Assembly: GCA_021323605.1 (NCBI GenBank)
Contig: JAJPKS010000302.1
Coordinates: forward strand, 1-34,690
Source of the DNA: Bacillota bacterium
GTDB lineage: Bacteria; Chloroflexota; Dormibacteria; Dormibacterales; Dormibacteraceae
Reading direction: 5' to 3'
Length of the DNA: 34,690 nucleotides
The notes under the pieces: generated by a model
Told to the model about the DNA's origin: nothing
Seen by the model: only the letters and a program-made list of their open reading frames with translations
Databases searched by the model: none
Translations under genes and position numbers: made by a program
Part shown: in pieces, positions 22,641 to 29,283 of the stretch
How positions within the stretch are numbered: the stretch's first letter is position 1
Layout: every line of letters starts with the position of its first letter

Positions 22641-23258
22641 ATGAAAGTGGAGGAGGTCGTCCGTCGCTGGCGCTCGGCCGAGCAGCGGCTGTACACCATC
22701 GTGATGGTGCGGCCGGACCTCTACATGCGCAGCGTGGAGCTGGTCCGGGCCATCGCCGACCGGCTCCGGTCGGAGTCCACCGAGGAGGGCCTGGTGGAGG
22801 CGTACGAGCGGGCCTCGGAGCTGGTGGCCGAGGTGGTGAGGACTTCCGGGCTTCCCTCCGAGGAGCTCGACCTGGGGCTGGTGGCGGGGGCGGCCTTCAG
22901 CCTCCGCCACCGCGAGGTCGTGTCCGAATCGCACCGGGCCGAGGCCATCCGGCGCATCCGCGAGGGGCGGGAGCGGGGAGAGCGCTGGATCGTGCTCTAC
23001 GAGACCGGCTCCGGCTATCCGCCCATGCCCTACCGGCGCCTGGAGATGCACCTCCCCACCGGGGTCGGGCTCCATGCCTGCATCGAGGCGGACCCGGCGA
23101 CCCTCGCCCCCCGGTACAGCGTCGAGGCCATCCAGCTGGACCTCGCCACCGGCGACTGGCTGGCGAGGACGGAGCCGGTGAGCGAACGCCAGACCTTTGC
23201 CACCGCCGGCGAGTGGAGGGAGGCGGTGGAGGCCCTGCGGACCCGGCTGGACCGCTGA
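22641..23258 (+). CDS. hypothetical 205-aa protein of the Nit1C-like cluster
   Basis: Not recognised. Residues 1-75 are helical and charged (MKVEEVVRRWRSAEQRLYTIVMVRPDLYMRSVELVRAIADRLRSES). Residues 105-205 look like an alpha/beta domain: RWIVLYETGSGYPPMPYRRLEMHLPTGVGLHACIEADPATLAPRYSVEAIQLDLATGDWL. There are no signal peptide, membrane segments or obvious cofactor motifs. It lies between two terminator-like hairpins and between the MSMEG_0572-type and amidohydrolase genes on the same strand. The start ATG 22641 lacks a clear Shine-Dalgarno. Its place inside the cluster makes it a candidate new member of the pathway, but function is unknown. It is not the small MSMEG_0570 protein (about 90 aa). 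Confidence 0.75.
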   Translation: MKVEEVVRRWRSAEQRLYTIVMVRPDLYMRSVELVRAIADRLRSESTEEGLVEAYERASELVAEVVRTSGLPSEELDLGLVAGAAFSLRHREVVSESHRAEAIRRIREGRERGERWIVLYETGSGYPPMPYRRLEMHLPTGVGLHACIEADPATLAPRYSVEAIQLDLATGDWLARTEPVSERQTFATAGEWREAVEALRTRLDR

Positions 23259-23266
23259 CGTGCCCG

Positions 23267-23286
23267 CCGGCCCCGCCCCGGGCCGG
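23267..23286 (+). terminator. hairpin after the 205-aa gene
   Basis: CCGGCCC (23267-23273), loop CGCCCC, then GGGCCGG (23280-23286), beginning 9 nt past the stop. It separates the 205-aa gene from the promoter at 23337. Confidence 0.5.
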
Positions 23287-23336
23287 TGACGACCCGCTCG
23301 CGCCCTGGACCTCGGGAGGCACCGGCGAGCGCAACG

Positions 23337-23366
23337 TTGACAGCTTCCTTTCCTTTGGTAGATGAT
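23337..23366 (+). promoter_or_regulatory. promoter for amidohydrolase / radical SAM / GNAT operon
   Basis: A perfect -35 TTGACA at 23337-23342 is followed by an unusually AT/pyrimidine-rich spacer and a -10 region (TAGATG after 16 nt, within TAGATGATATTTT). It lies about 50 nt upstream of the AAGGAG ribosome-binding site and ATG 23411. The AT-rich island stands out against about 70% GC surroundings. The exact -10 is uncertain. Confidence 0.55.
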
Positions 23367-23410
23367 ATTTTCCGATTGTGATCGTCGCTTAGTTCAAGGA
23401 GCCTGCCCGG

Positions 23411-24277
23411 ATGGCACAGGAGCGGGTACCCAGGCGCGTGATCGACGCCCACAGCCACATCGGCGAGATGGCCGCCTGGAAGTTCTACGACCTCAAGGAG
23501 CCGGTCAAGCCCACCGTCTACGAGTTCCCCACGGCGAAGGACTACCTCGCGCACATGGACGAGCACCGGCTCGAGCGGGCGCTGATCCTCCCCAACTACG
23601 GCATCCCGGTGCAGGAGCAGCCCTTCTCCCTCAACCCGCTCGTCATCGAGAGCGTCCAGGCCAGCGACCGGCTGGTGGGCGGGCTCTGGGTCTCCTTCCT
23701 GCCCCAGAACCGGGAGCGGACGCTGGAGGCCCTGACGCACGCCGGCGAGCGCGGGATCGTGGCCCTCAAGACCACGTTCCTGCTCGGCGGCAATCCCAAC
23801 CCGGAGACCTGGGACGAGGCCACGGCCGAGATCGCCGACGCCTGCTTCCGGGCGGCCGAGGAGCACGACCTGGTCTTCCACTTCCACACCAGCCCCGGGG
23901 GTACCTCCGACATCAGCAACTACATCCCGCTGGTCGAGAAGTACGGGAAGCGGGTGAAGATGTACCTGGTCCACTTCGGCGGCGGGGTGAGTGGCCACAT
24001 CCGACTGGTGCCGCGCTTCCTGGACTGGGTCGAGCAGGGCTACCGGGTGTACACCGACATCACCTGGTCGGTCGGCTTCGGGGCCCGCTGGTTGCTGGCC
24101 GAGATCGAGCGCCGGGGGGTCGGGGGTGACCGGGTGCTCTTCGCCTCTGACGAGCCCTGGAGCGACTTCTACAGCGAGTTCTGGAAGATCAACGGCGCCC
24201 GGGTGAGCGAGGAGCTGAAGGAGCGGGTCTTCTGGCAGAACTTCGAGGACCTCTATGTCCGCAACCGCAAGCGATAG
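23411..24277 (+). CDS. amidohydrolase-2 family metal-dependent hydrolase
   Basis: 288 residues, TIM-barrel amidohydrolase (PF04909 type). Metal-site features: VIDAHSHIGEM (HxH, about residues 13-19), DLVFHFHTSPGG (His about 161), MYLVHFGGG (His after a strand, about 186) and VLFASDEPWSDF (Asp about 240). Family members hydrolyse or decarboxylate small acids and lactones. In standard Nit1C clusters this slot beside the radical SAM gene holds a nitrilase; here there is no nitrilase in the window, and this hydrolase takes the position. The ATG has AGGAG 9 nt upstream. Its end overlaps the radical SAM gene by 23 nt. Substrate unknown. Confidence 0.85.
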   Translation: MAQERVPRRVIDAHSHIGEMAAWKFYDLKEPVKPTVYEFPTAKDYLAHMDEHRLERALILPNYGIPVQEQPFSLNPLVIESVQASDRLVGGLWVSFLPQNRERTLEALTHAGERGIVALKTTFLLGGNPNPETWDEATAEIADACFRAAEEHDLVFHFHTSPGGTSDISNYIPLVEKYGKRVKMYLVHFGGGVSGHIRLVPRFLDWVEQGYRVYTDITWSVGFGARWLLAEIERRGVGGDRVLFASDEPWSDFYSEFWKINGARVSEELKERVFWQNFEDLYVRNRKR

Positions 24278-25418
24278 GTTCGGCCGGGATCGCCGGGAGC
24301 TGGCGCTGGGAAGGCTGCTGACCGAGCTCCAGCGCTTCGGTGTGCAGGTCGAAGAGCCCGCCGTGGAGGGCAGGAAGGGAGGGGCGGGTCCCTCCGACGC
24401 CGGCATGATCTGGCTGGAGGGCGTGCCCGTCACCTTCCCGTTCGCGGCCGACTACGTCACCCGCTCGCCCTTCACGCTGCGGCGGGACGGGGAAGGATGG
24501 GCCCTCTACCGGGGCCGGGAACGCCTGGGCAAGGCCGTGGTGCCGCCGCGTCCCAGGTACTACGACCTGACCACCGCCGACGGCATCCCCTACTGGAAGA
24601 TCGCGCTCCTGCACCTGGACTCGCTGGCCAGCACCGTGATCCAGACCTGCGCCTACTGGGCGACGCCGGACCAGTGCCGCTTCTGCGGCATCCAGCTCTC
24701 CCTGGAGGCGGAGCGGACGATCGCGGTCAAGCGGCCGGGGCAGCTGGCGGAGGTGGCGCGGGCGGCAAAGGAACTCGACGGGGCCGTGGACGTGACGCTC
24801 ACCACCGGCAGCACCCGGGGCCGTGACCGCGGCGCCCTCTACGTGGGGCGCTGCGCTCGGGCGATCAAGGAGGCGACCGACTTGCCCGTGCAGGCCCAGT
24901 TCGAGCCGCCCGAGGACCTCGGCGTGCTGGAGACGGTCAAGGCGCTCGGCGTCGACTCGGTCGGCATCCACATCGAGACCTTCGACCCCGAGGTGCTCGC
25001 CCGGGTGGCCCCGGCCAAGGCCCGAACCGGGGTCGAGGGATACTTCCGGGCCTGGGAGCGAGCGGTGGAGGTGTTCGGCCGGGGCCAGGTGTCGACCTAC
25101 GTGATCCTGGGTATGGGCGAGGACCCGGGACTGACGCTGGAGGGCTGCCGGCGGGCGATCGACATGGGGGTGTATCCCTTCGTGGTGCCGCTGCGGCCGA
25201 TCCCGGGGAGCCTGATGGGCGACCTGCTTCCGCCGCCTCCCGACTACGTCGAATCGATGTACCGGAAGGTCGCGCCCTACCTGGTGGCGCGGGGGCTGAC
25301 GTCGGGCGCGGTGCGGGCCGGCTGCGCCCGCTGCAACGCCTGCTCGGCTCTGGGTGCGTTCGAACGGAGCTTTCGAGATGCCCCTGGCCGCCGTCTCACC
25401 GTTCTCGACCAGGGCTGA
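24255..25418 (+). CDS. radical SAM protein, MSMEG_0568 family (Nit1C cluster)
   Basis: 387 residues. The iron-sulfur motif is CAYWATPDQCRFCGI, a C-x8-C-x2-C form rather than the usual C-x3-C-x2-C; this spacing is characteristic of the MSMEG_0568 family. Further blocks: TTGSTRGRDRG, QAQFEPPEDLGVLETVKALGVDSVGIHIETFDPEVLARVAPAKA, STYVILGMGEDPGLTLEGC, and a C-terminal Cys group AGCARCNACSALG (three Cys within ten residues) that could hold a second cluster. The product and substrate of this family are unknown. The start ATG 24255 overlaps the amidohydrolase gene with GAGGA 5 nt upstream, and the end overlaps the GNAT gene, giving tight translational coupling. Confidence 0.9.
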   Translation: MSATASDRFGRDRRELALGRLLTELQRFGVQVEEPAVEGRKGGAGPSDAGMIWLEGVPVTFPFAADYVTRSPFTLRRDGEGWALYRGRERLGKAVVPPRPRYYDLTTADGIPYWKIALLHLDSLASTVIQTCAYWATPDQCRFCGIQLSLEAERTIAVKRPGQLAEVARAAKELDGAVDVTLTTGSTRGRDRGALYVGRCARAIKEATDLPVQAQFEPPEDLGVLETVKALGVDSVGIHIETFDPEVLARVAPAKARTGVEGYFRAWERAVEVFGRGQVSTYVILGMGEDPGLTLEGCRRAIDMGVYPFVVPLRPIPGSLMGDLLPPPPDYVESMYRKVAPYLVARGLTSGAVRAGCARCNACSALGAFERSFRDAPGRRLTVLDQG

Positions 25419-25911
25419 CCTGGCCGCGCTCGCCGGCCGTTCCCTGCCCCTCAGGTGCCGGCCGGTGTCGGGGGCCGAGGAGCTCCTGATCCACTTCCAG
25501 ATCCGGGAGGCGATCTTCGTCCACGAGCAGGGGCTGTTCCGGGTCAGCGATCGGGACGCCCGCGACGACGCCTCCGCCACCGTCCACGTGCTCGGCCTGA
25601 AGGGGCCGGTCGCCGGGGGCACGGTCAGGCTCTACCCCCTGGAGGAGCGAGGGCTGTGGAAGGGCGACCGGCTGGCCGTTCTGCCCGAGTTCCGGGCCTC
25701 CGGGCTGGGGGCCGAGCTGGTGCGTTTCGCCGTGAGAACCGCGGCCCGGCACGGCGGCCGGACCATGATCGCCCACGTCCAGATCCCCAACGTGCGCTTC
25801 TTCCAGCTCCTGGGCTGGGAACGGGTCGGGGAACCGGTGGAGTACGTGGGCCGGCCCCATCAGGAGATGGCCATCGACCTCCGCCCCCGGCGGAGCCGGG
25901 AGAACGGCTGA
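25378..25911 (+). CDS. GNAT acetyltransferase, MSMEG_0567/Sll0786 family (Nit1C cluster)
   Basis: 177 residues, GNAT fold. Visible: HFQIREAIFVHEQGLFRVSDRDARDDASATVHVLG (the 'xxIRxxVFVxEQ' start of N-acetyltransferases, about residues 36-70), AGGTVRLYPL, RLAVLPEFRASGLGAELVRFAVRTAARHGGRTMIAHVQ (acetyl-CoA pyrophosphate loop region) and VRFFQLLGWERVG. It matches the MSMEG_0567/Sll0786 nitrogen-starvation acetyltransferases of Nit1C clusters; acceptor unknown. The track starts at 25354, but ATG 25378 has GGAG 8 nt upstream. The gene overlaps the radical SAM end by 41 nt, so the two are coupled. Confidence 0.86.
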   Translation: MPLAAVSPFSTRADLAALAGRSLPLRCRPVSGAEELLIHFQIREAIFVHEQGLFRVSDRDARDDASATVHVLGLKGPVAGGTVRLYPLEERGLWKGDRLAVLPEFRASGLGAELVRFAVRTAARHGGRTMIAHVQIPNVRFFQLLGWERVGEPVEYVGRPHQEMAIDLRPRRSRENG

Positions 25912-25916
25912 GCCCC

Positions 25917-25936
25917 GCCGGCGCTCAGGCGCCGGC
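25917..25936. terminator. hairpin between convergent GNAT and AIR-synthase-like genes
   Basis: GCCGGCGC (25917-25924), loop TCAG, then GCGCCGGC (25929-25936). The loop contains the stop codon of the minus-strand gene. It is a compact 8-bp bidirectional terminator candidate. Confidence 0.5.
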
Positions 25937-26914
25937 ACCCCCGTCCAGCCCGGTCACCGACTCGGCGGCGAAGTCGATCAGGACCGCCTCGGCCCCGCCC
26001 AGGAAGATCCGCAGGCGGCCCGAGCCGTCCAGCCTCCCCACCGGCTCGCAGGTGAGGTCCCGGGATCGGAAGAGCGCGCAACAGGCGTCGACCCGGTCCT
26101 CGGGGGCGCACAGGAGGAAGGCGAAGGAGGGAAAGGCCGCCAGCCAGCGGGAGAGAGGAACCCCGGCCGGCCCCGGGAGACGATCGAGGTCGACCCAGGC
26201 CCCGAGCCGGTTCGCCTCCAGCAGCATGGCCAGCGAGCCGAGAAGCCCGGCCATGCTCACGTCCCGGGCGGCGGCGCAGAGATCCCGCTCCGCGACCTCG
26301 GCCAGCAGCCGGACGTCGTCCGCGGCCCGCCGGCCCCTCGCCTCCAGCGAGGAGAAGAAGGGGAAGTCGTCCCGCATCCGCCCCTCCAGGCAGCAGGCCA
26401 GGAGCAGGGTCTGGCCGGGCGCGGCCTGGCGGATGGAGAGCAGCCGGGAGGCCCGGCCCACGATGAAGGCGGAGAGGGCCGGAGCTGCGTCACGCACGGT
26501 CAGATGGCCGCCGACGATGGGAACACCGTAGACCTCGGAGGCGCGTCGAACGCCCTCGAGCGCCTCCCGGGCCACTGGCTCGGGACCGACCAGGGTGTCG
26601 ACGACGGCCAGCGGCCGCCCGCCCATCGCCGCCACGTCGTTGACGTTGGCGAGGACGGCGGCGATGCCGGCGCCCAGGGGATCGCTCTCCACGAAGGGCG
26701 GATAGATGGCCTCGCCGGCGACCAGCAGGTAGCCGTCATCGAGCGGCAGGGCGGCGGTGTCGTCGCCCGGACCATGGAGCCAGTCGCCGCGCCCCAGCAC
26801 GCCGGCGACCAGGCGCAGCGCACCTTTGGCCCGGAGCGCGGGGGCCTCACGCACCTGGCCCACGATCCGGTCGATCTCGAGGCGGACGTCCCGGGCCTCG
26901 CTCATCCCGGGCAT
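25925..26914 (-). CDS. AIR-synthase-like protein, Sll0787 family (Nit1C cluster)
   Basis: 329 residues, PurM/SelD fold. The ATP/Mg-binding start GPGDDTAALPLDDGYLLVAGEAI (about 48-70) and the VLANVNDVAAMGGRPLAVVDTL block (about 88-109) identify the family; VGGHLTVRDAAPALSAFIVG and ARDVSMAGLLGSLAMLLEAN (substrate-loop equivalents) follow. The Sll0787 group is a Nit1C component of unknown reaction. PurM-fold enzymes use ATP to activate amide or carboxylate oxygens. It is on the opposite strand to its partners, converging with the GNAT gene. Start ATG 26914 has no Shine-Dalgarno; TAGTTT lies 5 nt upstream, suggesting leaderless translation, with ATG 26905 an alternative. Confidence 0.85.
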   Translation of the reverse strand: MPGMSEARDVRLEIDRIVGQVREAPALRAKGALRLVAGVLGRGDWLHGPGDDTAALPLDDGYLLVAGEAIYPPFVESDPLGAGIAAVLANVNDVAAMGGRPLAVVDTLVGPEPVAREALEGVRRASEVYGVPIVGGHLTVRDAAPALSAFIVGRASRLLSIRQAAPGQTLLLACCLEGRMRDDFPFFSSLEARGRRAADDVRLLAEVAERDLCAAARDVSMAGLLGSLAMLLEANRLGAWVDLDRLPGPAGVPLSRWLAAFPSFAFLLCAPEDRVDACCALFRSRDLTCEPVGRLDGSGRLRIFLGGAEAVLIDFAAESVTGLDGGAGA

Positions 26915-26985
26915 AGCTTAAACTACGCGACAGATACATTCACTATGGTGCTCAGACGTCGGCCGGTCGAGAACCCGAGGCGAGC
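26915..26985. promoter_or_regulatory. divergent AT-rich promoter region with a 14-codon leader ORF
   Basis: The minus strand has TAGTTT (26920-26925) for the AIR-synthase-like gene. The plus strand has TACATT (26935-26940) followed 4 nt later by ATG 26945, opening MVLRRRPVENPRRA and stopping at 26987-26989, where TGA overlaps the GTG of the DUF7714-like gene (GTGA). A single CTATGGTG (26943-26950) resembles the boxes at 13397 and 20360. This could be a coupled leader peptide or coincidence. Confidence 0.4.
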
Positions 26986-27879
26986 GTGAAGAACGTCATG
27001 CCCGGCCAGTACCGGAGCGTCTCGGTGGCGAGCATCGACGCTCCGCTGGACGAGGCGGCGGTGCGCGCCCACTTCATCGGCCGCGACGCCTACCGCCGGA
27101 CCCGGTTCATCGTGGTCCGCAGCGCGGAGGCGACGGCGGTGATCAGGGTGGTCAAGGCATCCGAGGAGCCCCTCTTCTCCCCCATCATCGACCTCGAGAT
27201 CCTCGCCGGCCCCGAGCACTGCGCGCTGGTCTCGGCCCCGGAGGTGGACACGGCGGTGCCCACGCAGATGGCCCGGGCGGCGCGCGAGCTGGCGCCCGGG
27301 ACACGCTCCGTCGTCGTCCAGGGCCGGTACCAGCACGTGAACTTCATCCTCGACCCGAGCCCGCTCCCGATCCGGGTGGTGGAGGTGGTGCCGCCGGAAC
27401 CGCCCAAGCTGCTCGATCAGGCCCGGCGGGTGCTGGAGGTGGCGGAGGACCTGCCCCCGATCGAGCTCCACCCCGAGCTGTTCGACCTGCGCATCCTGGC
27501 CCGTACGGCGCCGGCGGCTGCGTATCTCTTCCCGTGCCGGGGCTCGGGCGTGCTGGCCGAGGGCGCGGAGGTGGCCTACCTGGACGAGCACCCCTCGCCA
27601 CGGGACTGGACCCTGGTGGGCTGCGCCCGCTCCCGTCAGATCCACGCCTGGTTCTACGGCCGGGAGCCGGACACCGTCGACATGTGCCCCCGTCACCTGG
27701 CCGCGGCCGCCGGCCCCTCGGGCGCGGCCGACACCCTGACCAAGTGCTGCCTGCTGGAGGATCGCATCGCCTGCGACGGTCCCGTCGTCACCGTCCCCTG
27801 GGGCTCCAGCCTGGCCGAGGTGCGGGAGGGCCTGCGACGCCTGGCGAGGAGGATCGACCCCGGGTGGCAACCCGCCTGA
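26986..27879 (+). CDS. DUF7714-like protein with clustered cysteines
   Basis: 297 residues. The family assignment is from memory of actinobacterial proteins of this kind and is tentative. The N-terminal half is alpha/beta (RTRFIVVRSAEATAVIRVVKA, LVSAPEVDTAVPTQMARAARELAPGTRSVVVQGRYQHVNFILDPSPLPIRVVEVVPPEPPKLLDQ). The C-terminal third has several Cys and His: FPCRGSG, VGCARSRQIHAWFYG, DMCPRHLAAAAG, TKCCLLEDRIACDG. These could bind a metal or Fe-S cluster. The function of the family is unknown. Start GTG 26986 follows GAGGCGA; ATG 26998 is the alternative. It overlaps the lyase gene by 16 nt and leads to ComA, so it belongs to that operon. Confidence 0.72.
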   Translation: MKNVMPGQYRSVSVASIDAPLDEAAVRAHFIGRDAYRRTRFIVVRSAEATAVIRVVKASEEPLFSPIIDLEILAGPEHCALVSAPEVDTAVPTQMARAARELAPGTRSVVVQGRYQHVNFILDPSPLPIRVVEVVPPEPPKLLDQARRVLEVAEDLPPIELHPELFDLRILARTAPAAAYLFPCRGSGVLAEGAEVAYLDEHPSPRDWTLVGCARSRQIHAWFYGREPDTVDMCPRHLAAAAGPSGAADTLTKCCLLEDRIACDGPVVTVPWGSSLAEVREGLRRLARRIDPGWQPA

Positions 27880-29237
27880 CCGAGTCGCCGCTCTACCGCC
27901 ACCTCTGGAGCACGCCCGAGCTCGACGCCGTGTTCGAGGAGCGGGCGCGCCTGCAGTCCTGGCTGGATGTCCTGGCCGCCCTGGCCGCGGCCCAGGCGGA
28001 ACTCGGCATCATCCCCGAGGAGGCGGCCCGGGCGATCGCCCGGGGCGCCCGGGTGGAGACGCTGGACCTCGACCTCATAGCCCGGGAGACGCAGCGCAGC
28101 GGCCACTCCACGCTGGGCCTGATCCAGGGCCTGCGCCGGACGCTGCCGCCGCCGGCACGGGAGTACGTCTACTACGGAGCCACCGTGCAGGACCTGACCG
28201 ACACCTGGATGGGGCTGGCCATCAAGCGGGTCGGGGCCTTCGCCTGGTCGCGCCTGCGGGGCATCGAGGCGACCCTGCTGGAGCTGGCCCTGCGCCATCG
28301 TTCGACGCCCATGGCGGGTCGGACCCACGGACAGCCGGGCTCACCCATCACCTTCGGCCTCAAAGCGGCCTCCTGGGCGGACGAGGTCCGTCGGCACCTG
28401 GAGCGCCTCGACCAGGGCCGGCGCCGCTGGCCGGTGGGCCAGCTGGCCGGCGCCGTGGGCACCCTGGCCTTCTTCGGTCCTCGCGGCCCGGAGCTGCGCC
28501 GTCGTTTCTGTCAGCGGCTGGGCCTGGTCGACCCGGGCGTCGCCTGGACCACCGCCCGCGATCGCCCGGCCGAGTTCCTGCACCTGCTGGCGATGATCAC
28601 CGCCACCCTGGCGCGCGTCGGCCGTGAGATCTACGAGCTACAGCGGCCCGAGATCGGGGAGCTGCGCGAGCCCTCTCGCCCGGAGGCCGTCGGCAGCATC
28701 ACCATGCCCCACAAGCGGAATCCGGAGGTGTCCGAGCACCTGGTGACGCTGAGTCGCCTGGTGCGGGCGCAGGCTGCGGTGGTGCTGGAGGGCATGGTGC
28801 AGGAGCACGAGCGCGACGGGGCCGGCTGGAAGGCGGAATGGGCGGCCTTCCCCGACGCCTGCCTCTACGCCGGCGCGGCGCTGAACCTCGCCGGGACGGT
28901 GCTGGAGGGACTGGAGGTGGACGAGGCGCGGATGGGGGAGAACCTGGCCCGGAACCAGGGGTATCTGGCCTCGGAGCGCGTGCTCGCCGTCCTGGCGCCG
29001 CGGCTGGGCAAGCACCGGGCGCAGGAGCTGCTCCAGGACGCGCTGGGGCAGGGCCGCCGGCGCGGGCTCCCGCTGGAGGCGGCGCTCCGCGAGGCCGACG
29101 CCCTCCGCCCCTACCTGGACCGGGAGGTGGAGGGGCTGGTCGCCGGGGTCGACGTGGGGGCCGCCGCCCAGATGGTGGACGAGGTGGTGGGGAGGGCCCG
29201 CCGGGCCCGGGCCGCCGAAGCGGAGGAATGGCCGTGA
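27864..29237 (+). CDS. aspartase/fumarase-superfamily lyase (PurB/CMLE-like)
   Basis: 457 residues. The ORF track starts at 27534, but residues before GTG 27864 are the shadow of the upstream gene; AGGAGG lies 11 nt before this GTG. Blocks: YVYYGATVQDLTDTWMGLAIK (about 91-111), GRTHGQPGSPITFGLKAASWADEV (about 150-173), and the signature loop EAVGSITMPHKRNPEVSEHL (about 274-293). It is nearest in feel to adenylosuccinate lyase and 3-carboxymuconate cycloisomerase. Immediately downstream is phosphosulfolactate synthase. In Xanthobacter, coenzyme M synthesis pairs that synthase (XcbB1) with superfamily lyases (XcbC1, XcbD1) that eliminate phosphate and then decarboxylate. The context suggests the same here; housekeeping PurB is the alternative but lacks pur neighbours. 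Confidence 0.85.
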   Translation: MATRLTESPLYRHLWSTPELDAVFEERARLQSWLDVLAALAAAQAELGIIPEEAARAIARGARVETLDLDLIARETQRSGHSTLGLIQGLRRTLPPPAREYVYYGATVQDLTDTWMGLAIKRVGAFAWSRLRGIEATLLELALRHRSTPMAGRTHGQPGSPITFGLKAASWADEVRRHLERLDQGRRRWPVGQLAGAVGTLAFFGPRGPELRRRFCQRLGLVDPGVAWTTARDRPAEFLHLLAMITATLARVGREIYELQRPEIGELREPSRPEAVGSITMPHKRNPEVSEHLVTLSRLVRAQAAVVLEGMVQEHERDGAGWKAEWAAFPDACLYAGAALNLAGTVLEGLEVDEARMGENLARNQGYLASERVLAVLAPRLGKHRAQELLQDALGQGRRRGLPLEAALREADALRPYLDREVEGLVAGVDVGAAAQMVDEVVGRARRARAAEAEEWP

Positions 29238-29283
29238 GGTCGGCCGGCTCCCGGCCAGGGACGCGCGCCCCCGGGGGTGGGGC

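Noticed and set aside
23981-24020. Sigma-54 promoter for the Nit1C-like operon
   Set aside because: I looked for GG-N10-GC elements upstream of 23411 and 22062 and found no convincing TGGCAC-N5-TTGCA. The only TGGCAC near 23411 is inside the coding start.
25455-26531. 358-aa plus-strand ORF
   Set aside because: Spans two real genes in the wrong frame; Arg/Pro/Ser-rich without motifs.
27534-27863. N-terminal 110 residues of the track's 567-aa ORF
   Set aside because: They overlap the DUF7714-like gene in another frame and do not resemble the lyase family, whose N-terminus fits GTG 27864.
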